DNA of 64,000 nucleotides from Xanthomonas sp. 3793 (GCF_024806835.1 NZ_JANTYU010000005.1:241959-305958); one strand, 5' to 3'; positions 18,074-27,261 are shown, numbered from the stretch's first letter. Program-made: numbers and translations. Notes: generated from the sequence alone by a model not told the origin.

Positions 18074-19426
18074 TCAGGGCTTTGCAGCTGTGCGTGCGGT
18101 CACGACCCAGCCATGCACCGGCTGGCCGCGCTCGCTGCGCAGCACATCCAGCGCGATGGCAATCGGCTGCAGGCCGGCGCTGTGCAGCGCGGCCAGCACA
18201 TGCGCATGGCTATGCCGGTAGCGGCCGCTGGCATCCAGTTCCACCGCATCGGCGGCGGTCTCCAGGGCTTCGACGGTAAAGCCCAGCACGCCGCCCGGCC
18301 GCAGCGCTGCGGCTGCGGCGGCAAGCACCGGGTGCAGCGCACCGAAGTACACCAGCGTGTCTGCCGAGGCGATGACGTCCCAGTGCGTCGGCCGGCCTTG
18401 CAGGTAGGCGGTGAGTTCGGCAACTTCCAGCATGTCGTAGCCGCCGCGCTGCCGTGCCTTGGCCACCATGCCCGGCGACAGGTCCACCCCGACCAACTGC
18501 TGCGCATACGGGCGCAGCAACGCTGCGCACAGCCCGGTACCGCAGCCTGCATCCAGGATGCCGAGCGCAGCCTGCGGCGCGGGCAGACACGCGGCCAGCG
18601 CCTCGCCCAGCCGCTGCGGCGCGCGGTAGTCCAGGTTGTGCAGCAATTGCTCGTCGAAGCTGTCGGCGAAGCCGTCGAACAGCTCGCGCACATAGGTGTC
18701 GCCTGCACGCGGCGGCGGTGCGGCGCCACCGCAGGCTGCCAGCATGTGCGTGGCCACGGCATTGCCCGGGTCATGCGCCAGCCATGCACGGTAGACCGCC
18801 TGCGCCTGGATGTGTTCGCCCAGCAAGTACAGACCGGTGCCCAGGGCCTCGCGCGCATGCAGGTGCTCCGGCGCCAGGCTGCAGGCCTGCTGCAGGCATT
18901 CCACCGATTGCTGCAGGTGCTCGGCGGCTTGCGCGTTGTTGCGCAGGAACAAGCCGAGCAGGTAGTGCCCGTGCGCCGATTGGGGATAGGTGTGCAGCAA
19001 CGCAGCGTAGGTCAGGAAGGCTTCCTCCGGGCGGCGCTGCGCTTCGAGCACGGCGGCCAGATTGGCCAGCGCATCGGCATGCGCCGGTTCCAGCGCAAGC
19101 GCACGGCGATAGCACTGTTCGGCATCGCCCAGCCGGCCGCATTCGCGATGCACGTTGCCCAGGTTGTTGCAGGCATCCGGCTGCGCAGGCGCCAGCCGCA
19201 AGGCCTGGCTGATGGCCTCCACCGCCGCTGCGCTCTTGCCTTGCTGATGCAGCAACACGCCCTGGTAATGCAACGCCTGCGCATGGCCGGGCTGCACGTT
19301 CAGCAGTTGGGCATACGCCTGCGCGGCCTGGTCGAGCCTGCCGGCGCGATGGGCCTGCATCGCGCTGTGCAGCACGGCGTCCAGGTCGGTGTGTGTGTGG
19401 GCGATCGCGTGGCGGGCAGGCTGCAT
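18074..19426 (-). CDS. TPR-repeat SAM-dependent methyltransferase
   Basis: A 450-residue two-part protein. Residues about 15-225 are tandem TPR helices (GRLDQAAQAYAQLLNVQPGH, PDACNNLGNVHRECGRLGDA). Residues about 245-445 form a class I methyltransferase with the SAM-binding motif ILDAGCGTGLC at 290-300, the acidic strand VGVDLS and ASADTLVYFG. A GGAG site precedes the ATG. It sits between vgrG and the PAAR gene on the same strand, where cargo, adaptors or chaperones are often found. The substrate is unknown: it could be a metabolic methyltransferase, one that modifies T6SS parts, or a secreted protein. No signal peptide is seen. Confidence 0.85.
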   Translation of the reverse strand: MQPARHAIAHTHTDLDAVLHSAMQAHRAGRLDQAAQAYAQLLNVQPGHAQALHYQGVLLHQQGKSAAAVEAISQALRLAPAQPDACNNLGNVHRECGRLGDAEQCYRRALALEPAHADALANLAAVLEAQRRPEEAFLTYAALLHTYPQSAHGHYLLGLFLRNNAQAAEHLQQSVECLQQACSLAPEHLHAREALGTGLYLLGEHIQAQAVYRAWLAHDPGNAVATHMLAACGGAAPPPRAGDTYVRELFDGFADSFDEQLLHNLDYRAPQRLGEALAACLPAPQAALGILDAGCGTGLCAALLRPYAQQLVGVDLSPGMVAKARQRGGYDMLEVAELTAYLQGRPTHWDVIASADTLVYFGALHPVLAAAAAALRPGGVLGFTVEALETAADAVELDASGRYRHSHAHVLAALHSAGLQPIAIALDVLRSERGQPVHGWVVTARTAAKP

Positions 19427-19742
19427 GCGGCATCTCCTTGGTGGCTAGGACGCAGGCGATGCGTCGAATGACGGCGGATCAGGCAACGCTGGCATGCCGT
19501 TGCTGGCGATGCATCTGCGCGTGGACACTGCGGTCGCAACGCTCAGCTGTTTTTCGCAGCGTTTTGAACTCTTCTGAAGACGCGCAGAGGCCGACCATGA
19601 CGACCGCTCGGTTGCATGCGCACGCAACCGGTCGCTGCGATGGCGCCGCTGCGGATGCAGCGACGATCGCCGACGTCTCGCGCGCCGCGGCGCCATGTGT
19701 CAACCATGCAAGCCCAGCGCAGTGCGCACCCCGGCCAGGCCA
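19427..19742. other. Intergenic region upstream of the TPR-methyltransferase
   Basis: These 316 nt between the PAAR gene and the methyltransferase show no convincing coding sequence. The region probably carries the promoter for the methyltransferase-vgrG-DUF6931 run. No recognised operator was found. Confidence 0.5.
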
Positions 19743-20030
19743 TCAGCCGATCAACACCGTAAAGCAGCCCAGGCTGATCACCCCGCCATGCGCGGTGCTG
19801 TCGCCCAGACGGGCCGCCGGTTGGCCGCTGATGATCACGGTCGGCGCGCCCACCACGATGCTGTCCGGCGGGCCCACGCACACCGCCGAATCGCCGATGC
19901 GCGCGGCCGGCAGGCCACCGATCAACACCGTCGGTGCGCCAGGCCCGATGATCGGCCCGCCCACATGCGGCACCACCCCGGTGACCATCGGGCAGACATG
20001 CAGATCGGTCAGGCGTGCGGCAGGTTGCAA
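19743..20030 (-). CDS. PAAR-domain spike tip protein
   Basis: A 95-residue stand-alone PAAR protein that would cap the VgrG needle. The repeated Pro-Ala-Ala-Arg motifs are visible (QPAARLTD, GLPAARIGDSAV, GQPAARLGDSTAHGG), with His and Cys residues placed as in zinc-binding PAAR cones. There is no effector extension. The only start that keeps the first PAAR motif is TTG at 20030, because an in-frame TAG lies 30 nt upstream and no ATG or GTG comes between them. GGAG nine bases before the TTG supports it. It follows pknS by 69 nt. Confidence 0.88.
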   Translation of the reverse strand: MQPAARLTDLHVCPMVTGVVPHVGGPIIGPGAPTVLIGGLPAARIGDSAVCVGPPDSIVVGAPTVIISGQPAARLGDSTAHGGVISLGCFTVLIG

Positions 20031-20099
20031 GAGGGCGCTCCGGCGCTGGCAGTACGGGCACTATCCCGCCGCGTGACGCCGCTGACCCGGCAATTCGTC

Positions 20100-22595
20100 T
20101 CAGCGCCGCGCCACCGACGTTGTCGTCTCCACGCTGGATGCGGCTGGCTCCGCCAGCGCCAGGGTCTGCCGTGCCGCGCGCAACGGCTCTTGGGCATCGC
20201 CAAAGATGCCGGTGAGCACCTGCACCGCCTGCTGCGCATGCGCGCGCGCGGCGGCGGTCTGGCCGAGCGTGCGCTCGGCCTCGGACATGCCGCGCAGGAT
20301 CTCGGCGGTCTGCGGATGCGCGCGGCCCAGCACGCGCAAGCTGGTGGCCAATGCGGCACGCTGTTCGGCCAGCGATGCCGCAGCCTGCCCGGCATCCAGC
20401 AGCCAGAACGCGTGATTGCTGCGCATGGTGATGGTGGTGGGTGCGTCCTCGCCGAGCGCGGCGCGCGCGCGCTCGAACGCGGCACGATAATGCGGGCCGG
20501 CCTCGGCCAGCTTGCCCTGCTGACGCAGCGCGCCGGCCAGGTTGCCTTCCACCATCAGGGTATCCATGGCGTTGTCGCCATAGAGCTTGCGGGTGATCTG
20601 CAGCAGCGGCGCAAGTTCGGCCTGGGCGCCGGCAAAATCGCGTTGCATCAACAGATACACCGACAGGCTGTTGCGCATTGACAGCACCAGCGGATGCTCG
20701 GCCCCGTGCAGGGCGATGCGCTCGCGCAGCAGGCTGCGCTGCAAGGCGATGGCCGGGAGCAGCTGGCCGACATCGGCCAGCAGGGCGGCATAGACGGTGC
20801 CCGCATTGATGCGCTGATCCGCGCTGGTCGCAGGGTTGGCCAGCGCCGCCACATAGGCGCGCCGGCTCTCGGTCATCGCCTCGCCCATGCGGCCCTGCTC
20901 GCGCAGCGTCCAGCCCAGCCAGGCGCGCATTTCATTGCCGATGGCCTGATGTTGCAGATCGCCGCGCTCGGCCTGCGCAATGCCCCGACGCAGCACCTGC
21001 GCCGCTTCGTCGCGCTGGCCTGCACCGCGCAGTGCCTGGCCGAGCATGGAAGCCGTCTTCAACGCCGGTTCGCTGCCCGCGCCCATGCTCTGCTGTGCCA
21101 GTGCATGGGCGGTGCGCAGATGCTGCACCGCCTGCGGAAAATCGGCCAGCGCGATCAAGGTACCGCCCAATGTCTTTTCCACATCGGTGCGCGCATCGGG
21201 CTGGCTGGCCAGTTCGTGCGCGGCGCGCTGCGAGGCCTGCTCCAGCACACGCAGCATCAGGGTCTTGTCCAGATCCCTGGCGATCGCCGGGTCCACGCTG
21301 GACAGCACCGAGGTCATGAAATCGCCGGTGACGCGCGCACGTTGCGCATCGCGTGCGGCCTGCTGCAGCGACCACAGCGTGGCGCCCAGGCCGGCGACCA
21401 CGGCCATCGCCACCAACCCACCGGCCAGCACGCCACTGCGATGGCGCTGGGTGAACTTGCGCAGCCGCAATAGCCGGCCAGCGCGCAGCGCCCGCGGCGG
21501 GTAGCCATCGAGCCAGCGGTGCAGGTCGTCCAGCAGCGCCGACACCGAGGCGTAGCGCGCCACCGGCTCCGGCGCCAGGGCGCGCAACACGATCGCATCC
21601 AGGCCATCGCGCAGTTGCTGCTGCAGACGCGCATGGGTGGTCGCGCGCGCCGCGCAGATGCGCGCCTGCGCCTGCGCCGGCACCGATGCCACGCGCTGCG
21701 ATGGCGGCTGCGGCAGCCCGTCGCGTCCGGCCACCGGTACCAGCCCGCAGCTCAGTTCATAGAACATCGCCCCCAGTGCGTAGATGTCGCTGCGCGCGTC
21801 CACCTGCTGCACGCCGCGCGCCTGCTCCGGGCTCATGTAGCCGGGCGTGCCGCGCCCATGCGCCGAGGTCACGCCGGGGTTGGCGGCATCGACGGCGATG
21901 CCGAAGTCGATCACCCCCGGCATCGGCCGCCCATCGATCTCGCTGACCAGCACGTTGCTGGGCTTGAGGTCGCGATGGATCACGCCTTTCTGATGCGCGT
22001 GCTGCACCGCCTCGCTCACCCGCAGCATCAGCAACACGCGCGCATGCAACGACAACCGCTGCGCATCGCACCACCAAGTGATCGGCTCGCCGCGCAGGTA
22101 CTCCATCACCAGGTAGGGCCGGCCCTGGGCGTCGGTGCCCACATCGTGGATCTGCGCGATGGCCGGGTGCACCATCTGCGCGAGCAGCCGGCATTCGAAC
22201 TCGAACAACGCACGGCCCTGCACATCCAGCGCATCGGCGGCCACCAGCTTGATCGCCACTTCGCGCTCGTAAGCACCGTCGGCGCGATGGCCCAGATACA
22301 CCTGGCCCATGCCGCCGGCACCGATCAGGCGGTCGATCGCCCATGCACCAAAACGCGTACCGGCCGGCAGTTCCGGCAAGGGCGCGCGCAATGCGGCGGC
22401 GGCCTGTCTCAGCGGCGCACGCACGCGCAGCGTGGCCTGCGATTCCACCGCCAGCATCGCCAGCAATTCATCGCGCAACACCGCATCGTCACCGGCCTGC
22501 GCACGCGCAAAGGCCTCGCGCTCGTGCGCTGGCAGCTGGCAGGCCTGATGGAACAGCGCTTCCAGCCGCTGCCAGGCAGTGGCCGCCACGCTCAC
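20100..22595 (-). CDS. pknS: Transmembrane Ser/Thr kinase PknS, partner of EcfK
   Basis: An 831-residue sensor kinase. The cytoplasmic kinase domain at about residues 82-375 has GAGGMGQVYLG, Lys116, HRDLKPSN (Asp209) and DFG at 230-232. A single membrane helix lies near 387-408 (VLAGGLVAMAVVAGLGATLW). The remaining 420 or so residues look like TPR-type helical repeats in the periplasm. In Xanthomonas citri this kinase activates the ECF sigma factor EcfK and thereby T6SS expression. GTG at 22595 is preferred as start because it overlaps the ecfK stop (GTGA); ATG 22613 would add six residues and overlap ecfK by 22 nt. The periplasmic part is the likely signal sensor; its ligand is unknown. Confidence 0.9.
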   Translation of the reverse strand: MSVAATAWQRLEALFHQACQLPAHEREAFARAQAGDDAVLRDELLAMLAVESQATLRVRAPLRQAAAALRAPLPELPAGTRFGAWAIDRLIGAGGMGQVYLGHRADGAYEREVAIKLVAADALDVQGRALFEFECRLLAQMVHPAIAQIHDVGTDAQGRPYLVMEYLRGEPITWWCDAQRLSLHARVLLMLRVSEAVQHAHQKGVIHRDLKPSNVLVSEIDGRPMPGVIDFGIAVDAANPGVTSAHGRGTPGYMSPEQARGVQQVDARSDIYALGAMFYELSCGLVPVAGRDGLPQPPSQRVASVPAQAQARICAARATTHARLQQQLRDGLDAIVLRALAPEPVARYASVSALLDDLHRWLDGYPPRALRAGRLLRLRKFTQRHRSGVLAGGLVAMAVVAGLGATLWSLQQAARDAQRARVTGDFMTSVLSSVDPAIARDLDKTLMLRVLEQASQRAAHELASQPDARTDVEKTLGGTLIALADFPQAVQHLRTAHALAQQSMGAGSEPALKTASMLGQALRGAGQRDEAAQVLRRGIAQAERGDLQHQAIGNEMRAWLGWTLREQGRMGEAMTESRRAYVAALANPATSADQRINAGTVYAALLADVGQLLPAIALQRSLLRERIALHGAEHPLVLSMRNSLSVYLLMQRDFAGAQAELAPLLQITRKLYGDNAMDTLMVEGNLAGALRQQGKLAEAGPHYRAAFERARAALGEDAPTTITMRSNHAFWLLDAGQAAASLAEQRAALATSLRVLGRAHPQTAEILRGMSEAERTLGQTAAARAHAQQAVQVLTGIFGDAQEPLRAARQTLALAEPAASSVETTTSVARR

Positions 22596-23131
22596 AGCTG
22601 CGCCGCCAGCCACACCCGCGCAAAACGCAAATCGCGTTCCAGCGTGGGCACCGACACCTCCAGCTGCTCGGCCGCCTCGGCCACGCTGAAGCCCACCAGC
22701 TCGGTCAACGCAAAGGCACGGGCCTTGCGCTCATCCACCCGCGCCAGCTTGTCGAAGGCATCGGCCACCACCATCAGCGCCTCCGGCCGCGCCGCGCCGT
22801 CGGACAAGCTGATCGTCAAGGTCACTGCCTGCCCGAGCCGCTTGGCGCTGGCCTGCTGCCGCGCCAGATCCACCAGCAGGTGGCGCATCTGCAACGCCGC
22901 CACCGCATAGAAGTGCGTCCGCGAACGGAACGCCTGCTGGCCTTGCTGCAGCCGCATCCACGCCTCGTGCACCAGCTCGGTCGCCTGCAGCCCGGCGCGC
23001 GCATCGCGACGCAGCTCGCGCATTGCGGTGGCGCGCAGCACCTCGTAGACCTGCCGCGCCAACGCATCGCCCGCCCCGGGCGCGTCCTGCTGCCAGGCCT
23101 GCAACAACTCGGTGATCGGCAGCTCGGACAT
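22592..23131 (-). CDS. ecfK: ECF43-type RNA polymerase sigma factor EcfK
   Basis: A 179-residue extracytoplasmic-function sigma factor with a sigma-2 region at about residues 20-90 and a sigma-4 helix-turn-helix near 140-175 (GFSVAEAAEQLEVSVPTLER). It has no anti-sigma factor neighbour; instead it overlaps the kinase gene pknS. In region 2.2 the sequence reads LQATELVHEAW. Thr51 takes the place of the acidic residue that normally contacts core polymerase, which fits the known ECF43 mechanism of activation by threonine phosphorylation. In X. citri the homologue turns on T6SS genes and protects against amoeba predation. The assignment rests on the kinase pairing, the Thr substitution and the locus. 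Confidence 0.9.
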   Translation of the reverse strand: MSELPITELLQAWQQDAPGAGDALARQVYEVLRATAMRELRRDARAGLQATELVHEAWMRLQQGQQAFRSRTHFYAVAALQMRHLLVDLARQQASAKRLGQAVTLTISLSDGAARPEALMVVADAFDKLARVDERKARAFALTELVGFSVAEAAEQLEVSVPTLERDLRFARVWLAAQL

Positions 23132-23359
23132 CGGGGCCCATCTCGCCTGCGTGGGAGCGCAGTATCCCGCATTGGCGGCTGGGTGGATCGTTCAATCCAT
23201 AACGGTTTAGCTCGCCCGGGGCGAAGGCTGGGCAACCGGCCCGCTCGGCTTGGAGCGGCCAGCACGTGGCGCACATTGCTGCGGTGGATGCCGGCAGCGG
23301 CTAGGCACCGGCCATGTGCCCTCGCGGTTGCGCGGTCGCCATTTGGGGTCAGGCGACCA

Positions 23360-23782
23360 TCAAGGAGCGCGCTGCCAGGTCGGACCCTGACAGATGAAGG
23401 CCACGCAGCCTTCCACCTTCAGGGAGCCGTCCACCTCGCGCTTGATCTTGGCGGCATAGGTCTTGCCGGATTCGGGGTTGTAGATCTTGCCTTTCCACAG
23501 ATCCCCTGCGTCCACCAGCTCGCTGAGGATCACTGTTCCTTCCATGGGGGTGTGGCGCTTGGCCGGATCCGGATTGAGCGCATCGGTTGTCCGGCTACCG
23601 GGCTTGGCCCGCAATACCTTGACGATGGTGCCGCATAACGACGCACCGCATGGCTGGATATCGACCAGTGCCTGCTGGTTATCGGTGAACCACTTTCCGG
23701 TGATCGGTTCGGCAGCGAATGCGGTTGCGCTGGAAGCGACGAGTGCAAGTGCGAGATAGCTTGTGACAGCGATCGGGTTCAT
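23360..23782 (-). CDS. Exported DUF2147-family protein
   Basis: A 140-residue secreted protein. After a signal peptide (SYLALALVASSATAFAAEP) comes the DUF2147 pattern ITGKWFTDNQ, VDIQPCGASLCGTIVKV and IYNPESGKTYAAKI. The cysteines in that pattern could form a disulfide in the periplasm. The biochemical function of DUF2147 is not established. The start is ATG 23782, preceded by GGAAAC; a longer upstream frame lacks support. It is the first gene past ecfK and is oriented the same way, but a 228-nt gap and unrelated content suggest it is not part of the T6SS. Confidence 0.8.
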   Translation of the reverse strand: MNPIAVTSYLALALVASSATAFAAEPITGKWFTDNQQALVDIQPCGASLCGTIVKVLRAKPGSRTTDALNPDPAKRHTPMEGTVILSELVDAGDLWKGKIYNPESGKTYAAKIKREVDGSLKVEGCVAFICQGPTWQRAP

Positions 23783-24091
23783 CGGAGTTTCCAACCATCG
23801 ATAGGGGAGTGACTTGCGCATTGCCGATTGATGCAACGACCCAGGCCGCACGGCCGCGTCGCTGGATTCAATGGCAAGCGGATGCTATCGATGCACTGTT
23901 GGAAGATGATTGGCTGCTTGCAGCCCAGCAAGGTTCTCAAGATGTGGGACTTCCGGAAGGCGTGAGGTGCCCTGGATGCCCAGCCATCTAACGACGCCTG
24001 CGTGGCTTTGTCGGAAACCTGCAGTGCCTGCTCGTTTGAGAGAGCTCACCCCGGTGCGTTGCAGCGCACGCGTCTGGCGTGCCTGACGCGC
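23783..24091. other. Intergenic region, nothing identified
   Basis: The 309 nt between the ThuA-like gene and the DUF2147 gene contain no coding sequence, repeat or hairpin that I can support. Confidence 0.4.
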
Positions 24092-24814
24092 TCAGCAGTC
24101 GGGCACGTGCCCGGCCGCATAGCGCAGCCCCTGCTGCAATTGGCCCAGAAAATCCGCATTTTCATACACCGCCGCATCATGGCCCAGGCCGGTGTACCAA
24201 GCCCGGCCGCCGTCGAAGGCGTGGCACCAGGCAATGGGATGGTCCGCGCCCATCGTACCGCCGGCATAGAGGCGCTCGTCTACCGTGGCCACCACCTGCA
24301 CCTGGCCGCGCGGATTGTGCCGGTAGTTGTAGATCTCGTCGGTGATCGGCCAGGCATCGCCCACCGAATGGCCATCGCGCTCGCGCTGCACGCGGGTGGA
24401 CTGCAGCCCCGGCGGATGTTTCTTGAACCATGCCCCGACCAATCGCCCATACCAAGGCCACTGGTAGCCGGTATCGGCGGCCGAATGTACACCCAGGAAT
24501 CCACCGCCCTGGCGGATGAACCCCTCGAAGGCCTGCTGCTGCGCCGGCGCGAGGATCTCGCCGGTCGTGCTGGCGAACGCCACCACGCGGTAACGCGCGA
24601 GGTTGTCGGCAGTGAAGACGTCCGCGTCCTCGCTGTGGTCGGCCACCATGCCCTGCGCTTGCGCGAGTTGCCGCAGCGTCTCCACCGCCGTTGGAATCGA
24701 CTCGTGGCGGAACCCGGCCGTCTTGGTGAAGATCAGCACCCGCTCCGGAGCGGACCCGGCAGTGGCGGTGAGGGAGGCAAGCATGCAGATCAGGGCGAGC
24801 AGGAGTCTGTGCAT
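24092..24814 (-). CDS. Exported ThuA-like (trehalose-utilization type) protein
   Basis: A 240-residue protein with a signal peptide (LLLALICMLASLTATAGS) and the ThuA-like glutamine-amidotransferase-type fold: VLIFTKTAGFRHESIPTAV, DADVFTADNLARYRVVAFAS, GGGFLGVHSAADTGYQWPW and MGADHPIAWCHAFDGGRAWY. Family members occur in sugar metabolism loci and as domains of membrane-bound dehydrogenases; the enzymatic activity is not settled. The start at ATG 24814 gives a clean signal peptide; the longer upstream reading lacks one. It has no obvious partner here. Confidence 0.82.
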   Translation of the reverse strand: MHRLLLALICMLASLTATAGSAPERVLIFTKTAGFRHESIPTAVETLRQLAQAQGMVADHSEDADVFTADNLARYRVVAFASTTGEILAPAQQQAFEGFIRQGGGFLGVHSAADTGYQWPWYGRLVGAWFKKHPPGLQSTRVQRERDGHSVGDAWPITDEIYNYRHNPRGQVQVVATVDERLYAGGTMGADHPIAWCHAFDGGRAWYTGLGHDAAVYENADFLGQLQQGLRYAAGHVPDC

Positions 24815-25361
24815 GCGTGCATTGTTGCGCGATATCGGTTCCAACGCGCGTCTTCGCTGTTGCCTGCGCTGATCGCATGCGAGGCTGATGACCAAAGTGA
24901 CCGACCGCGCGCTCCTTTCATCCTCACCGCTTGAGGTTTCGCAGGTGCCGCGCTGTGTGTTGCCATCCGCGCGCAACCCCGCGATGAGGTCTCGAATCTG
25001 GATCCGTACAGGCCTTCACTGTCGTGGCGCAAGCCGAGACGGGCATCGAGGCCTGCGACTTTTGTGTTGAAGTTGCCGTCACCTGCGCACCGCCTGCATT
25101 GCAGCCGTTGTGTCCCGTGCGCAGATTACTGACGCGACCCGGCACACGAAGCGTTCGAAGTCGCTCGTGAGCGCTCTTGGCTAGCTGCGCGTGTTTGTCC
25201 GGCGCGATGGACACCAACACCCGGGGAATGACATGACAGACAGGGGGCCTACGCAATTTGCCACGCGGTGTCGAGGCGGCGCCTACCTACTGAAACCGCC
25301 CATCGGCGCGACCCCGTCTGCCCGCGCTAACCTGCGCGCAGCAAGGCAGGCCATCTCACGC
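24815..25361. other. Intergenic region, nothing identified
   Basis: A 547-nt stretch between two minus-strand genes. Short frames exist, but none has a ribosome site, signal peptide or recognisable motif. No long repeat or palindrome was seen. Confidence 0.4.
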
Positions 25362-26096
25362 TTAGCGCTTGGCCGCCTCGCACAGCTTGCGATTGAACCA
25401 GGTGGACCGGGCGATGGGCAGGTAGGCGTCCCAGTCGCTGGGCGGAAGCATCGTGCTGTGTTGATCCAGCTCCGCCTGGAACGAGGCCTCGTCGCGACTG
25501 CGACCAGCCATGGTGCCGTCCAGCGCCGCCAGGCACTCCTGCGGGCGATTCAGGCGCAGCAGGGTGAGGGCGCGGTCGTTGGAGAAACGGTCGCGATCGA
25601 GCCAGGTGAAAAACTCGCCGCACTCGCCCGCAAATGCCTGCATGCCGGTAAGTGCTTCGGCATAGCGCTTGCCGCGATAGTCCCGCAGATACGCCTCACG
25701 TCGTCGGCTGCTGGCAGCGGACGTGCAGCCGGCCGGCAACTGCAGGTAGTCGCCTTCGAAGCTGGCGCGCATGCCGCAGTAATCGCGGCAGCTATCCTGG
25801 GTGAGTGCGGCAATGCTGAAGCCACCCGCCACTGGCTTGAACGACAGCTTGCAAGGCGCGTCGCTGGCATCGCTCACCTCGGCCTTGTCGCCCTGCAGCG
25901 TGCCCTCCAGCGAACAGCTGTGGCCGTTGGCACCCACGGCGAGAATCTCGAAGTGGCGCGCCCCATCCTTGTCGCCGACCTGCAGGCTGCCCCAGCCTTG
26001 CTTGGTGCCGTATTGGCCGGGCGTCGGACCAGCCGCCACCGCGCCGAATGCCGCCAACCACAGCAGTATCCCACTCCATCCATATCGCCGTGCCAT
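25362..26096 (-). CDS. Exported protein of unknown function, Cys-rich
   Basis: A 244-residue protein that I do not recognise. The start at ATG 26096 gives a signal peptide (GILLWLAAFGAVAAG). The mature part opens with GQYGTKQGWGSLQVGD and carries paired cysteines (DSCRDYCGM, LPAGCTS, ECGEFF), which suggests disulfides in the periplasm. The C-terminal half is helical (REAYLRDYRGKRYAEALTGM) and may resemble small secreted lysozyme-inhibitor-like or Sel1/TPR-like proteins, but the match is weak. It lies 70 nt downstream of the CPBP protease gene on the same strand. Confidence 0.6.
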   Translation of the reverse strand: MARRYGWSGILLWLAAFGAVAAGPTPGQYGTKQGWGSLQVGDKDGARHFEILAVGANGHSCSLEGTLQGDKAEVSDASDAPCKLSFKPVAGGFSIAALTQDSCRDYCGMRASFEGDYLQLPAGCTSAASSRRREAYLRDYRGKRYAEALTGMQAFAGECGEFFTWLDRDRFSNDRALTLLRLNRPQECLAALDGTMAGRSRDEASFQAELDQHSTMLPPSDWDAYLPIARSTWFNRKLCEAAKR

Positions 26097-26166
26097 CGCC
26101 GCGTCCTGTGTTCGACCAAGCGGCAAGTGTGCGGCATGGCGGCGACGCCAGGCCAGGCCAGTCCAG

Positions 26167-26826
26167 TCAGGTATAGACCATCAAGCCCAGCAGATCCAGC
26201 GCGCCATGCGCCAGGATCGCCGGCCATAACCGCCCGCGTCGGGCCACCCACCAACCCAGGATCAACCCGATCATCAGGATGCTGATGGCGCCGATCGGAC
26301 CCTGATACAGGTGATACGAGGTGCGGATCGCCACGCTTACATTCACCGCGAACGCCCGGCCATGCCGCGGCTCCAGGGCGCGGATCACGTAACCGCACAC
26401 GAATACTTCTTCGAAGATCGGATTGATCAGCGAGATGGCCAGCACAGCCGTGATCGATAGCCGCCCGACGACCATCGCATCGAATGGATTCGTGTTGCTC
26501 CCCGAGCTCCAGTTCAACAGCGTCAGTGGATAGGTGACCAACAGGCACACCGCCAGCAAGCCGAGCCCCGCCGCCAAGTCGCGCCGCTGCCACTGCAGCC
26601 CCAGCGACTGCGGCCTCCATCCACGGAACCACAGCATTGGCAACAAGATCGCCAGAACGAGCAGTTCGTAGAACACCATGCCCCACAGGCTCGCGTCGGA
26701 GAAGACCGGCTCGACGGCATCGCGCGCGACTGCCGAAACGCTGGACCAGATCGAAAGCCCAAACGCAATCGTCACCACGAGCAACAACTCGCCCCATCTG
26801 GCAGACGCTCCTTCACGTTGTTGCAT
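26167..26826 (-). CDS. CPBP-family intramembrane metalloprotease (CAAX/Abi type)
   Basis: A 219-residue polytopic membrane protein of the CPBP family. The signature residues are present: a Glu pair at 139-140 (NPIFEEVFVCGYV), His172 (RTSYHLYQG) and His207 (ILAHGALD). About six hydrophobic helices surround them. Members process prenylated or signal peptides in eukaryotes and often act in bacteriocin self-immunity or maturation in bacteria; the bacterial substrate here is unknown. ATG 26826 is chosen because residues upstream of it are not membrane-like and have no ribosome site. Confidence 0.85.
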   Translation of the reverse strand: MQQREGASARWGELLLVVTIAFGLSIWSSVSAVARDAVEPVFSDASLWGMVFYELLVLAILLPMLWFRGWRPQSLGLQWQRRDLAAGLGLLAVCLLVTYPLTLLNWSSGSNTNPFDAMVVGRLSITAVLAISLINPIFEEVFVCGYVIRALEPRHGRAFAVNVSVAIRTSYHLYQGPIGAISILMIGLILGWWVARRGRLWPAILAHGALDLLGLMVYT

Positions 26827-26878
26827 CGATCTTCCTTGGCATGCCTTGATTGCAGATACGCAACTTGAAACGCGCTGT

Positions 26879-27261
26879 CTAGCGGCAGGCCTGCACGACC
26901 GCTCGCTCGACAGCCTGCATGAAATCCGGATCGCCACGCATCTTAGTATCGGCGCGGGCGCTGTCGCGCACATGGGTGGCGCGCGTACACGCCTCCGCGC
27001 TCGGCTGGCGCTCGTAACTGATCAGGCGTAAGCCCAGGTTTGACTCCTGGCCGTGGTAGACGCGGTTTGTGGGCCTGCCTGCGCCGCCGTTGCCGTCGGG
27101 GCCGGCACGGCTTGCTTGGTCCAACGCTTCTGCTCGGCGCCGTCGGCGCACGGCGTGGACTGGTAAACGGTCCCCAGCTTTGCATCGCTGCACTTGTAGG
27201 CCGACTGCGCCGCTGCCGGCAATGTCAGCATGTACATCGCTATCGCAAGACTTCTTTTCAT
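26879..27261 (-). pseudogene. Exported DUF4124-like protein, apparently frameshifted
   Basis: Translation from ATG 27261, behind a strong AGGAGG site, gives a signal peptide and a DUF4124-type start (AYKCSDAKLGTVYQSTPCADG), then stops at 27022 after 79 residues. A second reading frame then continues with protein-like sequence (LISYERQPSAEACTRATHV, then DPDFMQAVERAVVQACR) to a stop at 26879. That is how many Xanthomonas DUF4124 proteins end. One frameshift near 27060-27100 would join them. A sequencing error is the alternative. The short 79-residue product may still be made. Confidence 0.55.
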
